The notes under the pieces: model-generated
Database searches by the model: none
Told to the model about the DNA's origin: nothing
The model's input: the letters and a program-made list of their open reading frames with translations, nothing else
Assembly: GCA_902794095.1 (NCBI GenBank)
Contig: CADBFZ010000015.1
Coordinates: 1 to 43,197, forward strand
Length of the DNA: 43,197 nucleotides
DNA from: an uncultured Lachnospiraceae bacterium
GTDB taxonomy: Bacteria; Bacillota; Clostridia; Lachnospirales; Lachnospiraceae
Reading direction: 5' to 3'
Translations under genes and position numbers: made by a program
Shown here: piece after piece, positions 1 to 8,466 of the stretch
How the letters are laid out: every line of letters starts with the position of its first letter
Position numbering within the stretch: the stretch's first letter is position 1

Positions 1-1413
1 GAGGACAAGAGAGACGACGATGTAGTGGTTGAAGAGATTCACCCTACCGTTGAGAAAAAAGAAGACGGAACCGAGGAGACCAAGGGTAAAGAGAGATTAA
101 AGATCAAGAAGCGTCCTGAACTTATCAACGATCCCAATCCCCTTTGGACCAAGACTCCTTCAGAGTGCACCAGAGATGAGTATCTTGAATTCTACCGCAA
201 GGTATTCCAGGATTACAAGGAGCCTCTTTTCTGGATCCATCTGAACATGGATTATCCTTTCAACATGAAGGGAATTCTGTACTTCCCCAAGATCAACATG
301 GAGTACGATTCTCTCGACGGAACCATCAAGCTTTACAATAACCAGGTATTTATCGCCGACAACATCAAGGAAGTCATCCCCGAGTTCCTGATGCTGCTTA
401 AGGGCGTTATCGATTGTCCCGATCTTCCTCTTAACGTATCCAGAAGCGCACTTCAGAACGACGGATTCGTAGCCAAGATCGAGGAGTACATCTCCAAGAA
501 GGTTGCAGAGAAGCTCTCCGGAATGTGCAAGACCGAGAAGGAAGACTACGAGAAGTACTGGGATGACATTGCTCCCTTCATCAAGTTCGGTTGCCTCAAG
601 GACGATAAGTTCTGCACCAAGATGAACGATTACATCCTCTTCAAGAACATTGACGGAAAGTATCTCACCCTTCCCGAGTGCCTTGAGACCAAGCCCATCG
701 ACGCTGAAGAAGAGGATGCGGAAAATACCGAAGAGAAGACAGAAGAGTCCGCAGAAAATGCGGATTCCGCTGACGCAAAAGAAGACGAGAAGAAGGAAAA
801 GACCATCTACTACGTCACCGATCCTCAGCAGCAGAGCCAGTACATCGCAATGTTCAAGGCAGCCAAGATGGATGCGGTTATCCTTACCCACAACATCGAC
901 ATGCCTTTCATCCAGCAGCTTGAGAGCAAGAACGAGGGAATCAGATTCAAGCGTATCGATGCGGATGTCACCGATGCAATGAAGACCAAGACCTCCAAGA
1001 AGGCTGAGGAAGAACTTGCAGAGCTTACAACCAAGGTTGAGGGCATCATGAAGAAGGCCCTCAAGAAGGATAAGATCACCATCAAGGTTGAGAAGCTTAA
1101 GAACAAGAAAGTAGCTTCAATGCTCACTCTTTCCGAGGAAACCCGCAGAATGCAGGATATGATGAAGATGTATGCTGCAAGGGGAATGGATATGGGAAGC
1201 TTCGGAAGCGAAGGAGAGACACTTATCCTCAATGCCGGACATCCTCTCGTTAAGTATGTTACCGAGCATGAAGACGGTGAAAACACCCGCATGATCTGCG
1301 AGCAACTTTACGATCTTGCCAAGATCCAGCAGGCTCCTTTGTCCGCAGATGACATGGCAACATTCATCACCAGAAGCAACGATATTCTCCTCATGCTTGC
1401 AGGTGAAAAATAA
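1..1413 (+). CDS. htpG: Molecular chaperone HtpG (Hsp90), 5'-truncated by window edge
   Basis: The frame is open from base 1, so the N-terminal ATPase domain lies upstream of the window and 470 residues remain. A charged linker is followed by the Hsp90 middle-domain start (PNPLWTK, then DEYLEFYRKVF and PLFWIHLN) and the family signature LPLNVSRSALQ around residues 138-148 of the visible part. The C-terminal dimerisation domain ends normally without an MEEVD tail, as expected for bacteria. HtpG is a cytosolic ATP-dependent dimeric chaperone that remodels client proteins. An odd point is a strongly Glu/Asp/Lys-rich insert (about bases 700-801) between the middle-domain core and the segment beginning IYYVTDPQQQSQY; E. 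coli HtpG has no comparable acidic stretch there. A strong terminator follows, separating it from the next operon. A GTG at 25 is internal, not the start. Confidence 0.96.
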   Translation, partial: EDKRDDDVVVEEIHPTVEKKEDGTEETKGKERLKIKKRPELINDPNPLWTKTPSECTRDEYLEFYRKVFQDYKEPLFWIHLNMDYPFNMKGILYFPKINMEYDSLDGTIKLYNNQVFIADNIKEVIPEFLMLLKGVIDCPDLPLNVSRSALQNDGFVAKIEEYISKKVAEKLSGMCKTEKEDYEKYWDDIAPFIKFGCLKDDKFCTKMNDYILFKNIDGKYLTLPECLETKPIDAEEEDAENTEEKTEESAENADSADAKEDEKKEKTIYYVTDPQQQSQYIAMFKAAKMDAVILTHNIDMPFIQQLESKNEGIRFKRIDADVTDAMKTKTSKKAEEELAELTTKVEGIMKKALKKDKITIKVEKLKNKKVASMLTLSEETRRMQDMMKMYAARGMDMGSFGSEGETLILNAGHPLVKYVTEHEDGENTRMICEQLYDLAKIQQAPLSADDMATFITRSNDILLMLAGEK

Positions 1414-1431
1414 TACGTAAATACAGCAAAT

Positions 1432-1467
1432 GCCCCGAAGAAACTCGCCTTTCTTCGGGGCGTTTTC
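1432..1467 (+). terminator. Intrinsic terminator of htpG
   Basis: Perfect 12-bp stem (1432-1443 with 1450-1461, GCCCCGAAGAAA and its complement), 6-nt loop, followed by the T-rich GTTTTCGGTTT. It lies 18 bases after the htpG stop. Confidence 0.9.
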
Positions 1468-1469
1468 GG

Positions 1470-1498
1470 TTTACTAAATGCCCTTTTTTTGGTATACT
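1470..1498 (+). promoter_or_regulatory. Sigma-A type promoter of the 1531-8316 operon
   Basis: TTTACT (1470-1475), a 17-bp spacer and TATACT (1493-1498). It sits right after the htpG terminator and 33 bases before the ATG at 1531. The -35 begins an 11-base string TTTACTAAATG that recurs exactly at the purA promoter. Confidence 0.75.
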
Positions 1499-1530
1499 TT
1501 ATGTATCTTTGTGAAGGTGGAGAAGGATAC

Positions 1531-4500
1531 ATGCGCCGCGTTCTTTCGAGAATACTACAGGGCAACTACACATCTGAAGATCTTTCTCTTGATTTTTCCT
1601 GTTCCAGGATAGAATTGGACGTTCTTGCAGGCGAGGAATACGAGGGCTCGTTCCACGTTTATTCGTCATCCAATGTGATTCCCGAGGGAAAGGTAGTATC
1701 ATCCGATCTCAGGATGGTGCTCATTTCCGATACCCTCACGGGTAAGGATTCCGAAATCACCTACAGACTTAATCCCGCATATTGCAATGAAGGAGACAAT
1801 GTTAAAGGCGTTTTCTCCGTCATTTCCAATATGGGTGAATACTATATTCCTTTTTCGGTCAATATCGTAAGATCGGTTCCCGACTCTTCGATAGGACCTG
1901 TTAAGAATCTCTTCCATTTCACAAATCTCGCAAGAGCGGAGTGGAAGGAAGCACTTCAGCTTTTCTATTCCAAGAATTTCCCCTATGTCATAGCCGATTC
2001 AGACACGCAGACCAAGCTTGCTTACAAAGCTCTTTCTGCGCAGAGAGGCAATGAACTGAATATGGAGGAGTTCCTTATCTACGCAGGTAAGAAGAACCGT
2101 GTAACTTACTCATTCAGAGCAGGAGAGGTCAACCTCTCGATTCCTTCATCGGAGCGTGGAAACGGACTTAAGGAAGTTACCGTTGAGATCGGTAAGGACG
2201 GATGGGGCTACACTCATCTTGATGTTAAATGCGAAGGCGGTTTTCTTTTCTCGGAGACGTCCGTATTAAAGTCGGATGATTTCTCGGGCAATATCTGCTC
2301 GCTGAAATTCTTCGTTGATTCATCCGCATGTGCATCGGGTCTTCACCCCGGCAAGATCATTTTGTCCAACACCTACACCGAACTGGTTATTCCCGTATGG
2401 CTCAGCGTCGGCGGAAAGAGCAAGACTGCAGGCGAGGAGCATTCCAAGAAGACTCTCTTTGTCAGAGTTACCAAGGTTTATGTCAGCAGAATTCTCGGCG
2501 AGATCGAGAGAAATACATACATCGCTGAAGTCAGCAGACTGATTGATCATATCCTTACCCTAGATGAATATGACATTACTGCCAAACTCATGCAGGCTCA
2601 TATCCTTATGCTTCAGGGAAGGGAAAGCGAAGCTCAGTGGACATGCGATTACGCATCCCAGCTTCTTGATAAGAACGACAACAGAAGAGCGCTGGATTCC
2701 AAGTCCCTTGTTCTTGATAATGCATATCTTGATTATCTCCGTATTATTTCCGGAGACGATAAGACCAGAAGCAAGGCGCAGAAGCACCTGGAGGAAATGT
2801 CCAAGCGTTTCCGTGATGACTGGCGAGTAATATGGATCTGGTCCAAGGCACGTTATGCGGAGAACAATGATTCAGTAGCTTTCTGGAATTCAATGAAGAG
2901 ACTCAGCGAGGAAGATTGCAACAGCCCCGCTATTTACGCAGAGGGAACACTTCTGTTAAAAGAAGACCCTTCACTTGCATCCGAGCCCGACAGATTCACC
3001 TTAAGAACAATCCTGTTCGGACTTAAGAGAGGAATTCTGGGAGAGGAGATCAAAGAAAATCTTCTCTACATTTCCGGAAGAAGCCGTACCGCACTTCCCA
3101 TGCTTCTTAAAGCACTGGAGGAGATGTACAAGGTAAGCCCCGATAACAGAATCCTTGAAGAGATCTGCTCGCAGCTTATCAGAAGTTTCAGACGTGACGA
3201 GCAGTCAGCTGTTTGGTATAAGAGAGCGGCACTTGAAGATATCAGACTTACCAATCTCTATGAGAATTACATCATGAGTTTGGATGAGAATTCCTTTGAA
3301 GACATTCCCATGAATGTACTCAAGTACTTCTCCATGTCAGATACATTGGATGCGGTTCACACCGGAAGCCTGTATCACTATGTGATCAGACATAAGAGAG
3401 ACATCGGTCCTTTATTCGATGTATATCTCCCTAAGATGGAGAGCTTTGCAATGGAGCAGATCGGTAAGGGAGTTATCACAAGACACCTTGCCGCAGTATA
3501 TTACGACGTTATCAATCCCGCATCTTTGGACAGAAACAATGCGAGGATCTTTGCGGACATGCTGTACTCCGTATGGCTCCAGTCATCGGATCCCAAGTAT
3601 GTTAAGGCGTATGTATATCAAAAGGGATTTAAGTCCCCCTGGGAATACAAGCTGGGAGAAGGTAACGGATGGATCTCCGTATACGGTAATGACTACATCG
3701 TAGCTCTGGAAGATTCTTTCGGTAACAGATATGTAAAGAGCTCTGATTACACTCTTGAGAAGCTTATGCTTCCCGGTAAGTTCATCAAAGCCGTTGCAGA
3801 TTGCGTATACGATAACGACAGATTCAACATGAACATTCTTCATACCGCAAAGGGTGAGGATGTAGTTGATGAAGGAAATATCCTCAGATATCAGAATCTT
3901 GCGGCATCCGAAGAACTTGAAAGAAGCGTTGCCGATTCATACAGATTAAGACTTCTTGATTACTTTGCACTTAAGGGTGACAGGTTATCACTTATCAACG
4001 GTCTTAAGAGTCTGCATCCCGGACTTATGAATGCCGAGGATAAATGCGAGGTTATGAGACTTATGCTCATGACCGCGGACTACAAACCAATCTATGAACT
4101 GATCAAAGCATGCGGTCCGTATTTTGCAGATCCCAGATACATGCAGACCTTCCTTGACAGAAGGCTTATCGATACGGAAGGCGAAGACGAGATACTTACC
4201 GCATCCGCTATCTACTGTGTAAGTCTCGGCAAGAAAGACGGAATCATTCTTCAGTACCTGTCCGATTATTATTCGGGACAGTGCAAGGATCTTAGGAATA
4301 TCTGGAGGATGTCAGGCGGATACGGTGTAAACCGTAAGAGCATCGAAGAGAGAATGATCATCCAGATGCTCTACAGCGGAGCATTCGTAGGAGAGAGAAA
4401 TGAGATCTTCGAAGACTATCTCATAGACAATCCGGATCCCGAAGTTGTAAGAGCGTTCCTGCTTCAGTCATGCTACGACTACTTCGTACATGAGAAGCTT

Positions 4501-5157
4501 ATCGCACCCGGTATTTTCGCCGAGCTGGATAAATACGAAACGAACTTTAAGGATCTTCCCAAGGAAGCTGCACTTGCATACCTTAAGTACTATTCGGAAT
4601 CTCCCAAAGAGATCACCGATGAGATAAGGGTCAGAATACTTTCACTTCTTGAGATGATGATGAAGGACAGAATTCATCTCGGAATGTTCCAGAGTTTCTT
4701 ATCCGAAGAAGCATTCCCTGAGGGTGATCTAAGAACAAGTCTTCTTGAAGTGCTGGATGTAATGGCTGACCGTACCATCATCGATTACAGGGCATCCGAA
4801 GGCAACACAGCAATCATCCATTACACATATGCTTGTGATTCCGAAGATGATTGCAAGTACAGAGAAGAGCGCATGCGAGATGTGTGCGGAGGTGTTTGCT
4901 TCAAAGAATTCGTTCTCTTTTTCGGAGAATGCGTTCAGTACTATATAACCGAGGAAACCGCTACCGGTTCTGAACTTAAGACCAGCGGCGTTCTTAGGAA
5001 AACCGATGTGCTCGGTTCTGCGGAAGGATCGGTATTCGGACTTATATCCGACATGCTGGTCAGCAACACTCTTCAGGACTATGACACATTCGATAAGCTC
5101 TATGATGAGTATTACAAGAAAGAATTTTTGAACAAGAAGTTGTTCAGTCTGGAGTAA
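1531..5157 (+). CDS. Large helical-repeat protein of unknown function (DUF5717-like)
   Basis: A 1208-residue soluble protein with no signal peptide or membrane segment. I chose the ATG at 1531 (MRRVLSRILQG) because GGTGGAGAAGG lies just upstream; an in-frame TTG at 1489 overlaps the promoter. Residues about 1-110 and 190-310 look beta-rich and Ig-like. From about 330 to 1050 the sequence is almost entirely amphipathic helices, consistent with a TPR-like solenoid (for example ITAKLMQAHILMLQGRESEA). The C-terminal 150 residues return to mixed alpha/beta with several cysteines. It matches what I recall as family DUF5717, found mainly in Lachnospiraceae; no function is known to me. First gene of a four-gene operon: its stop is one base from the next ATG. 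Inferred role: scaffold for the actin/Hsp70-like protein encoded next. Confidence 0.8.
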   Translation: MRRVLSRILQGNYTSEDLSLDFSCSRIELDVLAGEEYEGSFHVYSSSNVIPEGKVVSSDLRMVLISDTLTGKDSEITYRLNPAYCNEGDNVKGVFSVISNMGEYYIPFSVNIVRSVPDSSIGPVKNLFHFTNLARAEWKEALQLFYSKNFPYVIADSDTQTKLAYKALSAQRGNELNMEEFLIYAGKKNRVTYSFRAGEVNLSIPSSERGNGLKEVTVEIGKDGWGYTHLDVKCEGGFLFSETSVLKSDDFSGNICSLKFFVDSSACASGLHPGKIILSNTYTELVIPVWLSVGGKSKTAGEEHSKKTLFVRVTKVYVSRILGEIERNTYIAEVSRLIDHILTLDEYDITAKLMQAHILMLQGRESEAQWTCDYASQLLDKNDNRRALDSKSLVLDNAYLDYLRIISGDDKTRSKAQKHLEEMSKRFRDDWRVIWIWSKARYAENNDSVAFWNSMKRLSEEDCNSPAIYAEGTLLLKEDPSLASEPDRFTLRTILFGLKRGILGEEIKENLLYISGRSRTALPMLLKALEEMYKVSPDNRILEEICSQLIRSFRRDEQSAVWYKRAALEDIRLTNLYENYIMSLDENSFEDIPMNVLKYFSMSDTLDAVHTGSLYHYVIRHKRDIGPLFDVYLPKMESFAMEQIGKGVITRHLAAVYYDVINPASLDRNNARIFADMLYSVWLQSSDPKYVKAYVYQKGFKSPWEYKLGEGNGWISVYGNDYIVALEDSFGNRYVKSSDYTLEKLMLPGKFIKAVADCVYDNDRFNMNILHTAKGEDVVDEGNILRYQNLAASEELERSVADSYRLRLLDYFALKGDRLSLINGLKSLHPGLMNAEDKCEVMRLMLMTADYKPIYELIKACGPYFADPRYMQTFLDRRLIDTEGEDEILTASAIYCVSLGKKDGIILQYLSDYYSGQCKDLRNIWRMSGGYGVNRKSIEERMIIQMLYSGAFVGERNEIFEDYLIDNPDPEVVRAFLLQSCYDYFVHEKLIAPGIFAELDKYETNFKDLPKEAALAYLKYYSESPKEITDEIRVRILSLLEMMMKDRIHLGMFQSFLSEEAFPEGDLRTSLLEVLDVMADRTIIDYRASEGNTAIIHYTYACDSEDDCKYREERMRDVCGGVCFKEFVLFFGECVQYYITEETATGSELKTSGVLRKTDVLGSAEGSVFGLISDMLVSNTLQDYDTFDKLYDEYYKKEFLNKKLFSLE

Positions 5158-5158
5158 T

Positions 5159-6430
5159 ATGCTTAAACTTCCCGGGGGCTTTGGAAGCTCCGGAAAACGA
5201 TATATAGTCGGCTTTGACTTAAGCGATGTTTCCTGCGGCATCAGTTATTGTTCTGACCGCGGAGATATTCGTACGGTCTCTTTAGTCGCGGGAACGGAAG
5301 AGTATGTTATTCCCGTTGCACTGTCCAAGAGACACGGAGCAGGGCAGTGGTTCTTCGGAAAAGAGGCTTATACATCCGCCGATGCCGGAGAGAGCATTCT
5401 TGTTACCGGACTTTACAGTAAGGCATTAACAGGTGAAGATACCCAGATCGACGGCCTTGTATATGGTGCGGATTCGCTTCTTACCCTGTATCTGAAGAGA
5501 GCCTTCGGACTTCTCCAGAGCGTTGGTTCATCCGACAGAATGGAAGCCGTAATGTTTACTCTTCCCGAAGTTACCGACAGGGCAATGGAACTTATCAGGG
5601 AATGTCTGAAGAGTCTTCACATCAAGACTGACAAGATTTATTTCCTCAGTCATTCGGAGAGCTTTTTCTATTACGTATCCAATCAGGGTGAAGACAGGAT
5701 GCATTTAAATCCCATCCTTTTCACCATTGATGATAAGTACATAACTCAGACCAGGCTTCCTCTTAACAAGCACACAACGCCTCAGGTTGTTTATGCGGAG
5801 AATTCATTCTTCGAACTTCCCACAGGAAGAGGAGCACTTCCCGACGAGCTTGATAACCTGCTTCTTAAAGCGGCTCAGGGCGGAAGGGAATTCGGTCAGG
5901 AATATTCCTACTATCTGGTGGGTGAGAACTTTGCCGAAGAAGCAATTTCCAATTCACTGAAGTTTATGTGCAGCAGGGGTAAGGTTTACGGAGGAACCAA
6001 TCTTTTCTCAAAGGGTGCGGTTTATGCACTGCTTGAAAAGCTTAAGAATTCCGGCGAGCCTTCACCTTATATATTCCTCGGTGACGATAAGCTTTCCGCA
6101 AATATCGGAATGAACATCTTAAGCCAGGGAAGCGATGTTTACTATGCACTGCTTGATGCCGGCACATGCTGGTACGAAGCAGAGGCAGAACTTGAATTCT
6201 ACATATCCGGCGGTAATGATGTAACTCTTACGCTTTCGTCCATAATCGGCGGCGGCAACTCGGACGTCATCATCACTCTCGAAGGATATGAAGGCGAACT
6301 TACAAGAATGAGATTGTCCGTATCGATGTCAGGTCCCGGACAGCTCAGCGTAGTTATAGAAGACAAGGGACTCGGTGTGTTTACGCAGACCAAGGCCCGT
6401 AAATGGGAAGAGGAGATCAAACTTCCGTAA
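5159..6430 (+). CDS. Actin/Hsp70-fold-like protein, degenerate (DUF5716-like)
   Basis: 423 residues. The N-terminus (RYIVGFDLSDVSCGISYC, residues 14-31) resembles the phosphate-1 loop of Hsp70/actin ATPases, where the Asp of GFD would contact Mg-ATP. Two later stretches, YYLVGENFAEEAI and YIFLGDDKLSANIGMN, could correspond to adenosine-binding and interdomain segments but lack the usual GGxS/T glycine signatures. The C-terminal 100 residues are a beta-rich region resembling an Hsp70 substrate-binding sandwich without a helical lid. No membrane segment. The ATG at 5159 follows a GGAG inside the end of the previous gene. It resembles the family I remember as DUF5716. ATP binding is an inference from fold-level motifs; no standard DnaK signatures are present, so it is not a housekeeping DnaK. 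Confidence 0.72.
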   Translation: MLKLPGGFGSSGKRYIVGFDLSDVSCGISYCSDRGDIRTVSLVAGTEEYVIPVALSKRHGAGQWFFGKEAYTSADAGESILVTGLYSKALTGEDTQIDGLVYGADSLLTLYLKRAFGLLQSVGSSDRMEAVMFTLPEVTDRAMELIRECLKSLHIKTDKIYFLSHSESFFYYVSNQGEDRMHLNPILFTIDDKYITQTRLPLNKHTTPQVVYAENSFFELPTGRGALPDELDNLLLKAAQGGREFGQEYSYYLVGENFAEEAISNSLKFMCSRGKVYGGTNLFSKGAVYALLEKLKNSGEPSPYIFLGDDKLSANIGMNILSQGSDVYYALLDAGTCWYEAEAELEFYISGGNDVTLTLSSIIGGGNSDVIITLEGYEGELTRMRLSVSMSGPGQLSVVIEDKGLGVFTQTKARKWEEEIKLP

Positions 6431-7290
6431 TGGCATCCAGAATATCTCTCAGCATCGGAATATATTCTCAGGTCCCCTATGTAATGCCGGCAATCGAAAT
6501 CCCGGTTTATTGCATAGAGGAGCTTTGTGTTGCCTTCAGGGAGAATGCGGTTCTTATCGATGAGCAGATAATGAACAAGCCTCTTATCGAATGGATCTAC
6601 AGAGACCTGGGACTTAAGGAACTTGCGGATGCCCTTGCAGGTATCATTGCTTCAAAGGGAAATCTCGGTGATTTCTGCAGATATATCCTTGAGTACACCG
6701 GTCTTTTTGACAGAGCAACGGTTTTTGAAATCTGCAAGATGCTTACCATGGGAGTCGGAATGTCCACTCTCGAGAGGCAGAAGAAGCAGGCAGATACCCT
6801 GGCTGAAAGCGGCAATTTTGAATCTGCGATCCACGCATACAGAAATGTCATCGCAAAGTGCGGAGGCCTTGATAATGCAAATTCACAGGCTTCACTTTCA
6901 CTTCTCGGAAACGTATATCACAACCTGGGCTGTTCCTATGCGGGTATGATGAAATACAGACTTGCTGCGGCATCTTTCAAGAAGGCGTGCGAGTGCGAAG
7001 ATACTCAGGCACACCGCCACAGTTACATCGCATCACTCAGACTCTCCATGTCCGGCCCTGAGTTTGTTAAGTACGTTGCGACTCATCCCGAGATAGGGCC
7101 CGATTCAATCGCAATCGACGGAGAGATTGATGCTCTGAAAAAAGAGTACGAATCATGCGGCGAAGGTATGTCACATCAGATCATGAAGAAGACCAAAGAG
7201 TCCATGGACTATAACGACATCGCCCGTGACAATGAACACATAATCGAAGGACTCAAGGAAAAATACAGAAGTCAGATGCCGGTGGGCTAA
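6430..7290 (+). CDS. TPR-containing protein of unknown function
   Basis: 286 residues counted from the ATG at 6430, which overlaps the previous stop as TAATG; an in-frame ATG at 6403 lacks a ribosome-binding site. Residues 1-110 are hydrophobic and helical, with no clear signal peptide. Residues about 116-145 (KKQADTLAESGNFESAIHAY) and 155-190 (GNVYHNLGCSYAGMMKYRLA) carry the Gly/Ala spacing of TPR repeats; the C-terminus is a charged helix. TPRs bind peptide tails, and in eukaryotes often those of Hsp70/Hsp90. Here the gene lies directly after an Hsp70-like protein and close to htpG. No enzymatic motif was seen. A role as adaptor of the four-gene complex is inferred from context only. Confidence 0.75.
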   Translation: MASRISLSIGIYSQVPYVMPAIEIPVYCIEELCVAFRENAVLIDEQIMNKPLIEWIYRDLGLKELADALAGIIASKGNLGDFCRYILEYTGLFDRATVFEICKMLTMGVGMSTLERQKKQADTLAESGNFESAIHAYRNVIAKCGGLDNANSQASLSLLGNVYHNLGCSYAGMMKYRLAAASFKKACECEDTQAHRHSYIASLRLSMSGPEFVKYVATHPEIGPDSIAIDGEIDALKKEYESCGEGMSHQIMKKTKESMDYNDIARDNEHIIEGLKEKYRSQMPVG

Positions 7291-8316
7291 ATGGGATTTT
7301 TTTCAAAACTGTTTAAAATTGCATCAAACGGAATAAGTGCCTTTACCGAAGAGGAAAACGAAGAGATCGTATACGACAGGGAAGGCATTGATTTTCATGA
7401 CCAGACCCAGCGTACCAGGTATGTTGCCGAATGCCTCGAGCAGATCGCGGAAGGCAGCAGGGAGATGGATCAGCTTCGAGGTGAGTACGATCTTGTAACT
7501 TCGTATTTGAAGGATATGGAGGAGATCGAAGCTCTTCCCGATAAGCAAAGGCGCGAGATCGACCACCTTGCAAGACAGATCACAACTTATGAAAGTGATA
7601 TAGAGAAATTCAGGAGCAGAAAATCCCCTCTTACCGATGAGCAGTTTGCATCCCTCAGAAGAAGAGAGAAGGAAATTCCCGAAGGGCTCGCTAAGATAAA
7701 AGAAAACGAGCGCATGGCCGTTCTTATCAAGAAGGACTTAAAGCGCCTGGACGGCGAGAGGAAAGCACTTGCTTTCAGGAAAAGCGAACTGGGTGAGACC
7801 ATGGAGAACATGCGCGGTATGGCTGTTATCTTTACCGTAGCCGCGGCAGCACTTTTGGTAATCCTGGCCGTAATGCAGTTTGCATTCGGAATGAATGTCT
7901 ACATCGGATATTTCCTTGCCATTGCATCCGTTGCAATAGCTCTTACCGTTGTCTGCGTTAAGTTTATCGATGCCAATAAGGAGCTTTCCAAAGCATCCGG
8001 AAATATGGGTAAGCTTATCCAGCTTCAGAACACGGTTAAGATCAGATACGTAAATAACAGAAACCTTCTTCAGTATCTGTACATCAAGTTTGAATGTAAG
8101 AACGGTAAGGAACTTGATGACCTTTGGGGAATGTATCAGCAGGAAGCAGAGGAAAGAAGAGCCTATAACGAAAACTCGGCAGGATCCGAGATGGCAAAGG
8201 ACGATCTTATCAGACTACTTGGTAAATACCATGTTGCTCGCCCCAGAAGATGGCTGGATCAGATTCCCGCTCTTCTCGATAAAAGAGAGATAGATGACAG
8301 AGAAGTTCGATCCTGA
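7291..8316 (+). CDS. Coiled-coil membrane protein of unknown function, two TM segments
   Basis: 341 residues; the ATG follows the preceding stop with no gap. Residues about 45-175 are highly charged and helical with heptad-like spacing (coiled coil). Two hydrophobic segments follow at about 177-198 (AVIFTVAAAALLVILAV) and 203-224, separated by a very short outside turn. The C-terminal 115 residues are charged and helical. Both large parts should therefore face the cytoplasm, so the protein could anchor the products of the three preceding genes to the membrane. I do not recognise a named family. Downstream there is no clear terminator before purC. Confidence 0.75.
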   Translation: MGFFSKLFKIASNGISAFTEEENEEIVYDREGIDFHDQTQRTRYVAECLEQIAEGSREMDQLRGEYDLVTSYLKDMEEIEALPDKQRREIDHLARQITTYESDIEKFRSRKSPLTDEQFASLRRREKEIPEGLAKIKENERMAVLIKKDLKRLDGERKALAFRKSELGETMENMRGMAVIFTVAAAALLVILAVMQFAFGMNVYIGYFLAIASVAIALTVVCVKFIDANKELSKASGNMGKLIQLQNTVKIRYVNNRNLLQYLYIKFECKNGKELDDLWGMYQQEAEERRAYNENSAGSEMAKDDLIRLLGKYHVARPRRWLDQIPALLDKREIDDREVRS

Positions 8317-8397
8317 GACAGAGGAAATGTTGTAAACGGCGAAGCGAACATGAGCAAAAAAATATAATTATGCCCGTGCGACGAACAGGGTTTCATA

Positions 8398-8426
8398 TTG
8401 CAAGTAGGGTCATAAAAGTGTATATT
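8398..8426 (+). promoter_or_regulatory. Probable purC promoter
   Basis: TTGCAA (8398-8403), 17-bp spacer and TATATT (8421-8426), 40 bases before purC. Upstream, CGAACA occurs twice (8345-8350 and 8382-8387). That recalls the CGAAC core of Gram-positive PurR boxes, but neither copy matches the full box. Confidence 0.6.
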
Positions 8427-8466
8427 ATTTGGGTCTTTAAACTGACTCAAAAGAGGAGATGGAAAA

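Noticed and set aside
160..891. Long minus-strand frame opposite htpG
   Set aside because: It mirrors a gene with clear Hsp90 motifs; composition and lack of a start signal show it is not coding.
1489..1530. Upstream TTG start for the 1208-aa protein
   Set aside because: It overlaps the predicted -10 and lacks a ribosome-binding site; the ATG at 1531 is better supported.
8294..8335. Tiny frame MTEKFDPETEEML overlapping the end of the coiled-coil membrane gene
   Set aside because: Thirteen codons with only a weak purine-rich upstream stretch; may be chance. A frameshift of the upstream gene was considered, but no family end was recognised to support it.
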